Notes: generated from the letters alone by a model not told the origin. A DNA stretch of 64,000 nt from Cristatella mucedo (GCA_009760855.2 WPIO01000155.1:62001-126000), one strand, 5' to 3'. Positions 1 through 10,375 are shown, numbered from the stretch's first letter. Made by a program: numbers and translations.

Positions 1-975
1 ACTTCTGCAACGATTCACTTTGAAAGAAGACAAAGCCCGACCAGCTCCAGACCCAGACCCAAGGACCTACAGGATGTCAAGTGTGCTTGATGCCCCCGAT
101 TGCTTCTTCGTAGCAACTCCTAGGAAATAAACTATATCAGTTCTCAAACTAGCATAACGTACGACATAGTTATCTTGAGTAGCTAAGGATCCTGCAAATG
201 ATTTATATTCAGAATAAATTTCGTCACCTCTGAGAATATCTCGATACATCTACTACATATGTTTGCCTAATTACACCAGATCATCGCCTGAATGGCTGGT
301 ACTAGTTTCATTGATGCAATGGCTTTAATTGTTTTATTTTTATTGGTACTCACAACAGTAACACCAATTAAAGGAGTGGTCAAAGGAGGATTCAAAAAAT
401 GTTTGTCAGGAGTTGGGTACATATATTGTTGATAATGATAGCTACATTGTACTGCATTCCAAGAAAAGAGATCTATATTATTCGTGCCCGGTAAATTTGG
501 CTGTAATAGAAGCCATAACGATGGGCTAATTGCATTGGTGCTATCACGCATGGCGTGCATGGACAAAAATTCATTATTAAACCTAGACCAGCATGAAAAA
601 AGACACTAAACTCTTCCGGTTACAGTGATACCTGGCTTGTCACACATGCAGTATATCGTGCACGTGTAATCAAGCAAAGAGCACCGAAAAAGTCTAGTTT
701 ACGAGAGAGTACGTGGAAAGCCGACAACCAAAACCTTGGAATTTAGCAGGAGCAATGGAAAGGCACCACCTGGGAAGATTTACCTATACAGCCCCGAGTA
801 GAAGAGCAGGCAAGTTCGATAGCTCACTGGCCGAGTATTTAGACTACCTTGCTACGTATATTAGGCGTATATTTGGCAAGCCCTTGTGCATATCTTCAGT
901 ATTCGGATTTCAGGTACATCCACATCTCTGAACATAATAAACTGAAGCCACGTGCAGTTTTTTGATCCTCTTAAA
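1..975. other. Stretch without a recognised gene or repeat
   Basis: Apart from the weak minus-strand exon candidate at 354-500, I recognise nothing here. A plus-strand reading frame at 713-931 (72 residues) has no motif I know and no convincing start. Confidence 0.4.
354..500 (-). CDS. Candidate internal exon, unknown protein
   Basis: On the minus strand a 3' splice site (pyrimidine-rich, ending TTACAG) precedes this stretch and a GTGAGT donor follows it. Both boundaries are phase 0 in one open frame, giving a 49-residue exon that reads PNLPGTNNIDLFSWNAV and onward. The composition looks protein-like, rich in Tyr, Pro and Asn with few repeats, but I recognise no family. No partner exon was found in the window; it would lie outside or beyond position 500. 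The frame stays open on both sides (267-566), so this could also be a chance open frame. Confidence 0.2.
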
Positions 976-1180
976 CTTAGCCTTCTCATCTCGCCTGGCC
1001 ATCACTGGCACTGCACTGCAATGTTTTAGGTCCTATCTCAGTGGAGCTCATCAAAGTATTAGTGAGACAGCAGAATATTTATATCTATTGAATATTGAAA
1101 TACTAAAGAATACTGAAGTATATTATTAAAGATCATCCGAGGAACCACTTGAGTACGGGATCCCTGCACTAGAGAGCAAC
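976..1180 (+). mobile_element. LINE-A reverse transcriptase fragment
   Basis: The sequence matches the part of LINE-A reverse transcriptase seen intact near 54.07-54.2 kb (LGITGTALQW and YLSGR region). It is interrupted by about 65 bases of AT-rich DNA at 1066-1130 and resumes at the SSEVPLKYGVPQG region. There are no open frames. It is an old degraded copy. Confidence 0.6.
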
Positions 1181-1189
1181 ATCAGAAGA

Positions 1190-1480
1190 CGTTCAGCACT
1201 GACTGTGTGGACCTTTACCTAACTTCTTCTTAATACCTTCGGGCATTTCACTTATATCTTCGCTGTGACTGGCATTGAGCTGTCCTCGGACACGCTAATG
1301 AAACAGGACCTGCTTATCATGCAGTGTGATGTCTCCATGAGTCAATTCCAACCGGCTGGCCTTCTTCGGCAGCTCGGTAACAACCTGCCTGCATCCTGCG
1401 TTCACCCTACCACCTGTTCGTAGCATAGTGGTAATTTTGGAGTTAACAGCTGCTGGTATTTCACCGAGGCATTTTGTGAG
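1190..1480 (+). mobile_element. LINE-A 5' region fragment
   Basis: This segment resembles 60840-61100, which lies just upstream of the endonuclease-coding part of a longer LINE-A copy. Shared blocks include GTGTGGACCTTTACCT, CCTTCGGG and CCTGCATCCTGCGTTC. I infer that it is the 5' UTR or first-ORF region of LINE-A. No ORF1 protein motif is visible. Confidence 0.45.
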
Positions 1481-1950
1481 GGAACATGAGGCAGCAGCCG
1501 GAGAGTACTAGGCGAAGGCCATACGATGGCTCACACCGCCTGGGCAACGCAGGCTCTCGACTGGTTGGGAGGCCGCCAAAATCCGGTGTGAGGCAGCTCA
1601 AGCCCCAAATCATTCAGTGACATCTGTGAGGACATCCATCTACCACAAACTGCCACCAGCTGACATGGTTTGGAACGAACAATAGCTCCACAGCGAAAAA
1701 AATGCAGGAACTATAAGGGCTGACGAGGGAGTACAGAGTGGGAGGGGATGGCTAGATCCCTTGATGGCTGGAGCCGTCTACAGTGCCGGTCTAGAGTTTG
1801 TAGAATGGGCATGGCCGGCGGGGTTGGCAGAATACAGTCCTCGGTGTTGGAGCCAGCAGACTCGTCGCTCGGTTGCCCTATCCAGCCCGACAAAAGGTCG
1901 TTCGGAGGGCTGTCACACCTATGTAGAGCGTTTGAATAGAGACCAAAAAA
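1481..1950. other. Stretch without a recognised gene
   Basis: Short overlapping frames occur on both strands at 1711-1982, but none has a motif or a splice context I trust. The left part may continue the degraded LINE-A 5' region. Confidence 0.35.
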
Positions 1951-1951
1951 T

Positions 1952-2112
1952 ACTAGCTGATTCAATAGCCTCTTTTGTATAGCGACACAGGAGTCTTTAC
2001 GGCTATGCCCACCGCCTGCAGCTGCTATAAAGGATTGCCCACCGCATGATTTGAACCCACGACCACGGGACCGAGATCGTGAAAAGTAACTACCTTACCC
2101 AGTGTGACACCA
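1952..2112 (-). mobile_element. SINE1, tRNA-derived, minus orientation
   Basis: Read on the minus strand this has a tRNA-like head with a B box (GGTTCAAATCA, slightly degraded), followed by the SINE1 body: a GGCGAT-type hairpin, a GCAAGCGGTGG-like block, an AAAGAGGCT-like block and a final tail close to ATCAGCTAG. It is diverged from the better copies at 36.9, 60.3 and 62.1 kb. Confidence 0.7.
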
Positions 2113-2372
2113 CACAAGAATCTCTTACGGTGCAATACAAAAGACACGCATATTTTCTACTTACTCTGGAACTGAAAATTGAAAGTTCCATTAACGGGAG
2201 TTGTAAGATTCTGCACCCTTGGCAATTTATATCCCACTTCGCTGTGGTGTAAAAAAAGAATCATACAACTGAAGCTATTACTGGTAAACTTTGTTGTATT
2301 CATAATTCTCCTAAGAACTGCTACCACACTTTGAGGTTCCAGTGTCACCAACATCAATCCCACTTCATAATA

Positions 2373-2850
2373 ATAAAAATAATGCAATTGATAAAGTGCC
2401 CTTGGATAACTCAATCTCTGTCTAAGCGCTTTACATTTGCTGCAAAGGAAACACGATTGAGCGGTATCATGCATGATAAACAACATGAATGACATCGTTA
2501 GTGGTGACACGCACAGGTCAGCATGCAGATGTTGTTAGTGGCAGAATGCTCAGTGTCAGCATGCATAAACACATAAAGGACGAATCACAGAAACCACTAA
2601 ATGATGTCGTATGTAAAAGTGTTTTTAATTACTTTTTAAATGTGATCAAGTCAGGGAATGTCGCGATGCAAGTCAAGAATGAGTTCCAGGCTTTGGGAGC
2701 ATACGAACTAAATGCACGGTCTCCAAAGAATTTGGGGTTTGTACGAGGTATAGGTAAACAGTTAGATTGTGAAATGCGGGTGGTATGATGCTTGGCCTGG
2801 TGGCTGAGCAGATCTGATAGGTAGGCTGGAGCCAATGAATGAAAGGACGT
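2373..2850 (-). mobile_element. LINE-A 3' portion (reverse transcriptase C-terminus and 3' UTR)
   Basis: On the minus strand the frame at 2629-2835 encodes the LINE-A C-terminal block MAPAYLSDLLSHQAKHHTTR followed by SSYAPKAWNS. Next comes the 3' UTR with GCATGCTGAC-type repeats, then the terminal hairpin (AAGCGC and complement around an AGAGA/TCTCT pair). The 5' side is truncated. The frame keeps no catalytic domain. Confidence 0.8.
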
Positions 2851-2887
2851 AAAAATTCTTTCCTTCTACAGGCACCAACACCCGTTA

Positions 2888-3075
2888 AATGAACAATAAA
2901 ATAATGATAATGCATTTGCATAGCACCCTCAGAGAACTGTCTTTTTCTAGGCACTTTACATTTGATGCAAAGGAAGCATGATCGAATGATTAGTGGTAGC
3001 ATGCCCAATGCCAACAAGTGTGACATGGTTAGAGATGACATGCACAAAGTAAGCACGCAAATATGGTTTGTGGCA
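2888..3075 (-). mobile_element. LINE-A 3' UTR fragment
   Basis: A second, shorter LINE-A 3' end lies directly upstream of the previous one in the same orientation. The hairpin is degraded (GCACCCTCAGAGAAC on the plus strand) and the TGACATGCAC-type 3' UTR repeats are present. It is truncated before any coding sequence. Confidence 0.7.
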
Positions 3076-3177
3076 CCAGGTGTTGTGTCAGCAAGCTGAT
3101 CATTAGGCGAAGAAAGTGATTCATTCCTGCCAGATGCCTTGTGGAACTTGGTTTAAATATGCCTTACCCTCTTTTAA

Positions 3178-4156
3178 TTTGTAATTTATGTCCGTCAGCA
3201 ACTCCACAAAGTCATAAAGACCATGTGGGCGTTACGCAGGAGAGTTCTGTATAGCGCACTCACAGCCTAAGTGGCTTTCGGTACGCATTCGGTAGCCAAC
3301 AGACTTCGTCTCACGCAACAAAGAGAAAGTGAGAAGCATAGCAGAGTTAGGAGAGCAGTTGAGGTAGTGAGTAGCATAGAAGTAGCAGTTCAGGACCGCT
3401 GAAAAAGATGTGCCATAGTCGGCACTTGGAGAGTAGATGTCGTTGCGTAAGAATTGTGGAAGCGAGTTCCACAGCCTAGGACCTGCAGAGCTAAAGCTTC
3501 TGTCGCCAACTGTCTTTAAGCGGATGAATGGGACAGCTAATTTATTGTCCACACAGGACCTGAGGGCGCGAACGGGCTGAAACTGATGTAGCAGTTCAAC
3601 TAGGTAAGAAGGAGCCAAGCCGTGGCGGGCCTTGTGGGTCAGCATAAGAACTTTGCTCCGTATCCTTTGCTCAACCGGCAACCATCCTAGCTCTTCCAGC
3701 AAATGTGACACGTGCTCAAACCACTGAGACTTGAAGACCAGCCTTGCAGCCATATTCATAGTCCGCTGTAGTGGCATAATAGATTTCTTTGGTAGCCCAG
3801 CCAAAAGGGAATTACAATAATCAAGCCGAGACCGAACTAAAGAGCTAGTTAAATTTTTTACAAGCCACTGTGGGAGACAGCTTCTAATCTTGGATAGGGA
3901 TCGGATGTGATGGCTAGCTGTAGAGGCAGTCTTCTGAATGAAGCTTTTGAAATTGAGGCAGCTGTCGAACACGACACCTAGATTACGAGCACGTGGTGAC
4001 GGTCGCACAATAGCATTGCCTATTAGAACAGCAAAGCCTTTTAATCCAGCCACACGCTTAGGGTGTCCTATGAGAAGCAGTTCGGTTTTATCGTCATTTA
4101 ATTTCAGGAAGTTTTCCGACATCCAGGGTCGAATATCGGCAAGGCAAGCATTCAGT
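3178..4156 (-). mobile_element. LINE-B reverse transcriptase C-terminal half, open frame
   Basis: The minus-strand frame 3232-4122 (296 residues) is uninterrupted. It starts at MSENFLKLNDDKTELLLIG, which follows the catalytic Y-x-D-D box in CR1/L2-type reverse transcriptases, and runs through NLGVVFDSCLNFKSFI, LVRSRLDYCNSLLAGLP and GPRLWNSLPQFLR, the usual C-terminal region. The palm catalytic motifs are missing, so the copy is 5'-truncated near 4156. The 3' UTR is short (3178-3232). The C-terminal 106 residues differ at only about four positions from the copy at 35.4-35.7 kb, which suggests recent movement. It has no poly(A); the 3' boundary is set by comparison with 35.34 and 52.47 kb. Confidence 0.85.
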
Positions 4157-4733
4157 TATATCCTATTACAGATTGAGCCGAGCTAAAAATAAAGTATGGT
4201 CTCCATGGTTGGTTTGAAAAGTCACCAGCCACCAAGGACTCACTAGTCATTCATGATATAATGCAAGCGAAATGTTTACTCCGCTACCTCGTGTCCGACG
4301 AAGTCCGAGCTCTTTCTGTTAAGGGGCAAGCCTAAATTTCTATCAAAGCAGTTGAACTCAGCATCCTGCCATCTTTGTGTGAAAGTCCGAAACCCCCATC
4401 CCGGGAAACAATAAATCGGCGTCATAATGTCAGCACAAAACAGAAGACCAGCTGCTCTCGAGGTATAGGAATAGTCTCGGATATACTATATTTCTGCAGA
4501 TTAAAACAAATATGTACAAAGCTGTTTGTCGCATAAACCAACGATCCTGTCTGGTAGTGGAAATCCTGCATTCCATGTGTTAAAGTATCAAAGGCTCACG
4601 TTGTTTACTATTTTAATGAGTTGATATCCTCAAAGAAATGTATTACTCCTGATACTAAGCTTTTGTTCTCATGCTCCCGCTCTCCCTATCTGACTTAGGT
4701 GTCACATGCCTTCTGTTCTACCACCAACTACTT

Positions 4734-4765
4734 TGGCTCCAGTCGATTATAATCGACCGGAGCCA
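4734..4765. repeat. 32-bp near-perfect palindrome
   Basis: Arms 4734-4749 and 4750-4765 are complementary with no spacer and one mismatch (A4741 opposite C4758). The centre reads GATTATAATC. It could extrude as a cruciform or fold in RNA. Confidence 0.85.
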
Positions 4766-4777
4766 GAGTGTTATTCG

Positions 4778-4801
4778 GGGCACAAGTAATTACTTGCGCC
4801 C
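4778..4801. repeat. 24-bp near-perfect palindrome
   Basis: Arms 4778-4789 and 4790-4801 are complementary with no spacer and one mismatch (A4782 opposite C4797). The centre is AAGTAATTACTT. It lies 12 bases after the 32-bp palindrome. Confidence 0.85.
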
Positions 4802-5080
4802 TTAATAAACTTCAAACACCCTGGAAACCGTACCGTCATTTCAATGCTCCCCTAAGCATTGAAATTACTACAGATCCGAGCGAATGGCCATGCTATGCGA
4901 TTGTGCTATATGAAACTGTGAACTTCGTGACCAATGGCGACAGCGACGTGCCTATGTATGCGACTTGCCATTTGACCTGTCCTTACTCCCCAGTGCTTTG
5001 CTTGCCTTATCACTACTGAGTGACTGCTACCGCCCTCGGTTTCCCATCAACCAGCGGCTACGAGTGATTTGCATGCTGTT

Positions 5081-5162
5081 CTTTATCTTTGGCCTTGGCC
5101 TTGCTTGGATCCCTTGCTTTCCTTTATCTTTGGCCTTGGCCTTGCTTGGACCCCTTGCTTTT
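5081..5162 (+). repeat. Two tandem copies of a 41-bp unit
   Basis: The unit begins CTTTATCTTTGGCCTTGG and is repeated once with a T/C difference and a one- or two-base change near the end. Each copy contains an internal GGCCTTGGCCTT repeat. Confidence 0.85.
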
Positions 5163-5707
5163 CATCTATTCTTGTCTAGTGCTTCTCTCGCAGCCAGCTT
5201 ACGTCACCGAAGTTGAGATCGAGTGCGCCTTAGGTGCCGTGCAGTAGGCTTGTGGCTGCTGGTAATATTCGTAATAAATTGTGAAACAAGTTCACGCTCT
5301 TCCTCAGTAATCTATTCTCGAGCGGCGCTCGAATCTAAAGCCCACAGCTGCATGACGAACGCGCCATGAGAGGCATTCCTCCACGGACCAGTCTAAAGAG
5401 AAGTGCCTTCTACAGAAATCCAATCATCCTTGGAAAAGGCGTCCTCCGCGGAGGGAGAGCGGAATTCTCACGTGCAGCGAGAGAACCGACGGCGCCCTAC
5501 TCTGGTAGCCTTTTCAGCCCTGGCTGATAAAGCGATTGCTTGCACCTCCTTCTCGCCAGTCGAGTCCTCTTACCAAATACCAAATTACCAATACCGAGCG
5601 GCCCACAGCTGCCTCTACTGGCGAGACCGTAACTCTCACATCGGATCCTAACGAGGTGGTGGGTGATTATCGCAGCCAGCCACAGCATGCCTTTTGGTAT
5701 TGGCCAT

Positions 5708-5848
5708 AATAATATAATTCATTTGTATAGCGCCCCAAGAGAATTTAATCTCTATTCAGGCGCTTCACATATGCCTCGGGGCTCGAGCCCACGACCTCAG
5801 CCAGGCCTTGATCGGGGCGAGCACCTTAACCGCTGGACCAAACCAGCT
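5708..5848 (-). mobile_element. SINE2, tRNA-derived, minus orientation
   Basis: On the minus strand the head has an A box TGGTCCAGCGG and a B box GGCTCGAGCCC, both good matches to the RNA polymerase III internal promoter. The body ends with GTGAAGCGCCTGAATAGAGA and a GGCGCTATACAAATG tail. That 3' end resembles the 3' hairpin of LINE-A. Confidence 0.85.
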
Positions 5849-6419
5849 AAGCATCATTGCTACTATCGCCTGTCCGCCCCGCCCCCGCCCCCAGGGCCAA
5901 GGTAATGCAGCAGCCAGCCAGAGCTCAGGCAGTCAGGTGCCCGTTGTCCGCTGCCTATCAGATTACTCACGAGCACTTCAGATAGAGAGGCTCGCGGTCA
6001 CCTCAGCCGTGCAGCCAGCCAGCCCTTGTCCACTGCCCATCCCATTACCCTCGTGCATCCCACTCAGATGACAATGTTCGGTTGGGCAACCGCAGGGTCT
6101 CGGTGAAAGTGCAGGGGTCGAATGCCAGACCCAGCCAGCCTGAACGCCCCCCCACCAGCCGTCACTGTGCTCTCGGTAGGCTTCGGGTTAGGAATTGCTG
6201 CAGCCGCACGCACAATGGGGTACATCTTGGGGGGGGGGAGAAAATACTCGGCCGAGAACTTGCAGTCGAATCGTAACCTGAACGTCGCATCTAGAAAAGC
6301 TGCGACGATTGCCGGTCGATCCGACTTTTGCTTGCACTAAAAAGTTAAGACCATGCGTCAGCCTAGTTTTTCCGTCGTTAGAGAGCTCCGAGCACTAAGC
6401 CTGCGACGGATTGGCACAT
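5849..6419. other. GC-rich stretch without a recognised gene
   Basis: GC-rich DNA with C and G runs (for example a 10-base G run near 6229). Several frames overlap on the plus strand at 5808-6340, but they look like composition effects and have no motif. Confidence 0.35.
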
Positions 6420-6590
6420 GTGATGGCACACTAGGTAAGGCGGCTGCTTTCACGACCTTGCTCCCGAGGTCGTGGGTTCGATTCCTGTGGTGGGCGATCC
6501 TGTATCGCCACTGCAAGCGGTAGTGATAGCCGTAAAGGCTCTTCTGTAAGTATATAAAAGAGGCTGCTTAATCAGCTAGGATTTATGTAC
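6420..6590 (+). mobile_element. SINE1, tRNA-derived
   Basis: Starts TGATGGCACACTAGGTAAGG (A-box region) and has a perfect B box GGTTCGATTCC. The body carries a series of short hairpins (GGCGAT/ATCGCC type, CACTGC..GTAGTG, GCCGTAAAGGC) and ends AATCAGCTAGGATTTAT. Confidence 0.88.
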
Positions 6591-6689
6591 CTCACCCATA
6601 AGCTCCTCGCTCATAAGGATTTTACGAGTTAGGGGTTACGAGTTGCTGAACTCTAGCGGCTACTGATGCATGGGAAAGCTAACCATGTT

Positions 6690-6833
6690 ATTCGTTCTTT
6701 TTTCGTTTTTCAAGCATGATTTTACTTACCATTCAATTGCATTTTCCTTTGCAGCAAATTTAAAGCGCCTAGAAAGAGATTAAGTTCTCTGGGGGCGCTT
6801 TATCAAGTACATTATTATTATTATTATTATTAT
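6690..6833 (+). mobile_element. LINE-A 3' end with hairpin and (ATT)n tail
   Basis: Plus-orientation LINE-A terminus: TTCAAGCATGATTTTACTTA, then the hairpin AAAGCGCC..GGGCGCTTT with internal AGAGA/TCTCT pairing, then (ATT)n to 6833. This is a good reference copy of the terminal hairpin. Confidence 0.85.
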
Positions 6834-7111
6834 TAAAGCTACACGGCTCCACCATGCTTCATTCGCGTAGCTAGCGCCCCCCCCCCCCGGCGGGCGGGGC
6901 GGCGCGGGGCCGGTAGAAAAGAAATCGCTAACGTGCGTCAGCCAGCTGTGCTTGCCTAGGCGCTAAGCTACTCACGCTGAAGCAGCTTAGCAGCTCGGCT
7001 GGTGGATATGGTGGAGTTTTGGGTGTGCAGCGTTCGAGTCGTCTGCGGTCTGTAAGAGAGAAAGCCAGCTCTGTGTAAGATAAGATGCTGTTCATGTTAT
7101 CACTAACCATC
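6834..7111. other. GC-run region without a gene
   Basis: Holds a C run followed by GC-rich sequence at 6880-6915. Nothing else is recognised before the (ATA)n start of the next LINE-A tail. Confidence 0.4.
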
Positions 7112-7114
7112 ATG

Positions 7115-7147
<33 letters not shown>

Positions 7148-7232
7148 CACTTGATAAAGCGCCCTCAGAGAACTTAATCTCTCTCTGGGCGCTTTACATT
7201 TGCCGCAAAGGGGAGTGCAATTGAACGGTGAG
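7112..7232 (-). mobile_element. LINE-A 3' end, minus orientation
   Basis: An (AAT)n stretch is followed by the inverted LINE-A terminal hairpin (AAAGCGCCCTCAGAGAAC) and the start of the 3' UTR. Severely 5'-truncated. Confidence 0.82.
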
Positions 7233-7244
7233 TAAAATCACGAC

Positions 7245-7345
7245 ACTCTCCCTTTGCAGCGTATGCAAATAGCATAGAAAGAGATTGAGCTCCCTGCGGC
7301 TGCTTAACGACATTTCTTCTCCTTGTTATTATTATTACCATTATT
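7245..7345 (+). mobile_element. LINE-A 3' end remnant, plus orientation
   Basis: Starts at CTCCCTTTGCAGC and contains a degraded version of the hairpin and an interrupted (ATT)n tail. It lies head-to-head with the 7112-7232 fragment. Confidence 0.6.
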
Positions 7346-7505
7346 AAGAACGTAAACAGATTTTAGAGATAATGAAGGGAATGAAGCCCAAGAATCGACG
7401 CTTCACTTTATTGGGTTAAAAACGTTTAGCTATTGTGACGTCAGCTTGCTGGCGATCCACTCCGTATCAGAGGAAGCGCTCTCTCTAAGCTTCGATTCCT
7501 CACAG

Positions 7506-7550
7506 AAGCAGCTCTTTGAACGCATGTCGAGGGTGGATGCATCGCTTGAA
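7506..7550 (+). CDS. RING-A candidate first coding exon
   Basis: A strong 3' splice site (CTCTCTCTAAGCTTCGATTC then CTCACAG) precedes this exon and a consensus GTAAGT donor starts at 7551. The frame is open and contains an ATG at 7524, giving the short peptide MSRVDASLE before the donor. The donor is phase 0 and joins in frame to the exon at 7779. The coding start is inferred; the exon may instead be longer, since the frame is open back to 7446. Function of this N-terminal part is unknown. Confidence 0.4.
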
Positions 7551-7571
7551 GTAAGTGCGCCTGCGCAGCGA

Positions 7572-7656
7572 GATTCGTGCTACGCGCTTGCAAAGCGCGT
7601 AGCACGAATCGTCTTGGACGAGACGAGACGTCTTGCACGACGTCTTGGACGAGAAG
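7572..7656. repeat. 18-bp perfect inverted repeat plus GACGTC repeats
   Basis: Arms 7572-7589 and 7593-7610 are perfectly complementary around the loop GCA. They are followed by repeated CGTCTTGGACGAGA and GACGTC palindromes up to 7656. The structure starts 21 bases after the GTAAGT donor of the RING-A candidate exon. Confidence 0.9.
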
Positions 7657-7778
7657 CTCTAGGAAATACGTAAGCAATAGTTTTAACAGGTTGAGACACT
7701 AGGACGGAGAGAGCGAGAGGCGCGGGCGGCCTCGTTGCCTGCGCTCCAGCTGCTGCTCTCGTTTGCTTGCATGAACAG

Positions 7779-8045
7779 TCGCGAGTGGACGCGCGGCGGC
7801 TCGCGACTCGTCCGCCGACTTGCGAAGAATCGACGAGTCAGTCGAAAAGGGCCGACGCTGCGGCGACAGCTGCGGCGACAGCTGACGCGTCAACCTCGCT
7901 GACCGAGCAGTTGGAGTCCGACGGGCTTCGGCTTGAAGAACTCGGCTGCCGACGGCTGACGGAAAGGGCGAGGGTTTTCGAAGACATGTGGGCTCACCTG
8001 AGCTCCGGCCTGCTGTGCTCCTTGTGCGGCTGCCTACTACACAAG
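7779..8045 (+). CDS. RING-A exon with N-terminal half of RING finger
   Basis: The exon runs from a 3' splice site (TGCTTGCATGAACAG) to an AAG|GTGAAG donor, both phase 0, and encodes 89 residues. The first part is Ala/Thr/Ser-rich (about residues 26-40). It then becomes a charged helical stretch (LEELGCRRLTERARVFEDMW). It ends LLCSLCGCLLHK, in which C-S-L-C fits the first zinc-ligand pair of a RING finger. RING domains usually serve ubiquitin ligases by binding an E2 enzyme. The rest of the finger is expected in the exon at 14026. Splice sites are inferred by eye. The exon could also pair with 27420, which has the same phase. Confidence 0.5.
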
Positions 8046-8940
8046 GTGAAGGCCGCTGATGCTCGCATTGACCCCGGGTTTGCTTGCCTGGGCTGGCTCT
8101 CGTATCTGATGTACAGCGGTACCGTGGCTTACGAGTTTAATTCGTTCCGTGTCGGAGCTCGTAACTCAAATTACTCTTATTTTCTATCAATTTCCCCGAT
8201 TGAAATGAATTGAAATGCCATTAATCTGTCCCGGAACCCCCAAAGAACTACGATTTTTTGTCACGCTTTTAAGTTCTAAAATGTACTTACAAACAATGAA
8301 TATTGTTTTAAAAACAATACAATATAATGTCTTGCAATAAAAGGGTTTTATTAATCCTAAGGTACAGGAATAACTTGGAGATCAGACAACTTCGAAATGC
8401 GAATGGAGTTAGAGGAAAAAGGCTGCAATGAATATCTGAATCTTATTCACCGATTTGTGCACTTTTAGCTGGGCTTTTCTCGCTTTCAGTTTATTGGCTG
8501 GGCCAATACGCGGACGCGCCGATTGTTATCAGTTATGCCACGAGCTCTCACACAATTACATTGCCTAAATAGAGTACAGTACGTACTTAGCTGTCCCTCC
8601 TGCCGTAGTCAGATTTGACACCGGATTCTGGCGATCTTGTGCGTCCAAGCACCACGATTTCTTGCTCGAGTCCGTCTGGGAGCGGAACAACAGGCCTGTG
8701 CTTGGCGTCACATCCGGGTCGAAGGGCAAAGTCTTGCCACGGAACATCATTCGCTGCCCTACCCTTAGTGGCCTGAGTAATCTTACGTAGTGCAACGTTC
8801 GTTGTGGCAACTAGCGATGGAGTATCTGAAGCTGACTAGTAACCCGAATTTTGGCTCGCAACGCAAAGCCAAAATCGTTCTAGAGACAGCTCGTACATCG
8901 TAACACTCGTATGTCCAGGCACTCGTAAGCCGAGGTACCA

Positions 8941-9074
<134 letters not shown>

Positions 9075-9442
9075 GTGTACCTAGCTATGCACGTTCAAGG
9101 GTAACCTGCATTTACTTAATCATCAATACTGGGCTTCATCGCACCAAGTGTTGGAGATGGTCTTGCAGAGGCTGAAGTACTAAGACAGCACTGTGAAGAA
9201 AATATAAGCTTATAGCTAATCACTTTGCCTGAGTATTTTTTATTTTTTATTAGCTCATAATCACAGGACCAAGCATGGAATCATTTTAAAATTCGACCAT
9301 GGGTAACCGCGGCGATCATTTGACCTCATACAGCTCGATCTCTGTGACCACGTGACCACGATGCGCGAAAATTACCAAAGTAAACTCGTTTTTATTCCTT
9401 AAATCAGTTTAAAGATTTAAAATGATTGCTAAATTGGTTTAG

Positions 9443-9608
9443 TATTTAAAAATATGGATCTTTGGACAGCGTCTCAGTAGCTAATTGTTGAGCGGTCACG
9501 GCACGCTGTAAGGATGACTATAATTTATTTAAAAATATGGATCTTTGGACAGCGTCTCAGTAGCTAATTGTTGAGCGGTCACGGCACGCTGTAAGGATGG
9601 CTATAATT
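9443..9608 (+). repeat. Tandem duplication, 83-bp unit
   Basis: Two adjacent copies starting TATTTAAAAATATGGATC at 9443 and 9526 differ by a single A/G change near the end. This suggests a recent duplication. Confidence 0.95.
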
Positions 9609-9809
9609 TTAAAGTTTGCTAGTTACGACTGATGTAATCCTAAATGTGGCGTCCGAATAACTGCCTGTATAGTGCGTCATAATTATAAATTAAATTCTCT
9701 TGTGTGCAGTTTACGTTGACTAGAAGCAGAGAAAGCAATGGGATAGTTGGTAAGAAGATGCACTATTGTGCAGAAAGCATAATCGAATCAACCTAAAGAC
9801 ACCCTCTGC

Positions 9810-9810
<1 letters not shown>

Positions 9811-9874
<64 letters not shown>
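9811..9874 (+). repeat. (CT)n microsatellite
   Basis: Pure CT dinucleotide tract with pyrimidines on the plus strand. Confidence 0.95.
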
Positions 9875-9876
<2 letters not shown>

Positions 9877-10375
9877 CTACAGGTTGCTCCACTCGTTTTC
9901 TGAGGGGCTAGCCGACGCCCCTTCCTCCTGCAGGTCTCGCTGTACCCAGTACCAGCTGATGGCGGACTGCCCGCCTCTTGGCTTCCTGCCGTCCCGCCGT
10001 TTCTCGCACTAAATTGAAATCTTTTCGCAATCTTTTCTGTCTTTGAAATTCTGGTTTTGCTACTGGCTTTTTTCAAGACCTGCGTGGACTTTGCATGCGT
10101 AATTTAAGTCTCAGCTAATGTCACCTCTGTTCCACCCTGCTGTGCCTGCGTTCAAGTGAACTTGTCTGTTTTCCTAAGCGATTGGCATGGTAACCTGTGC
10201 ACGATGCCGTGCTTATTACTAATCTCGGATTCCTCCAAACAGCGGCTTTCGTGTCTCATTTTTGAGTGGTCTGCATGATTGTTCTGAGTGTTGCTTGCTA
10301 ATGCAGTGCGCACATTTCACTCTGTTGGAACAGCTGATGACGGGTCGCTCGCTATTCGAGAGGCCAGCAGGTGAC

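Larger units (their letters stand above)
4157..5707. other. Stretch without a recognised gene; palindromes and a short duplication
   Basis: No credible gene. Short frames at 4768-5216 and 5403-5688 carry no motif I recognise. The palindromes at 4734-4801 and the direct repeat at 5081-5162 are listed separately. Confidence 0.4.

Noticed and set aside
8565-8810. Minus-strand frame resembling the end of a retrotransposon polyprotein
   Set aside because: Only a faint likeness (NPVSNLTTAGGTAKY). No integrase, reverse transcriptase or LTR nearby.
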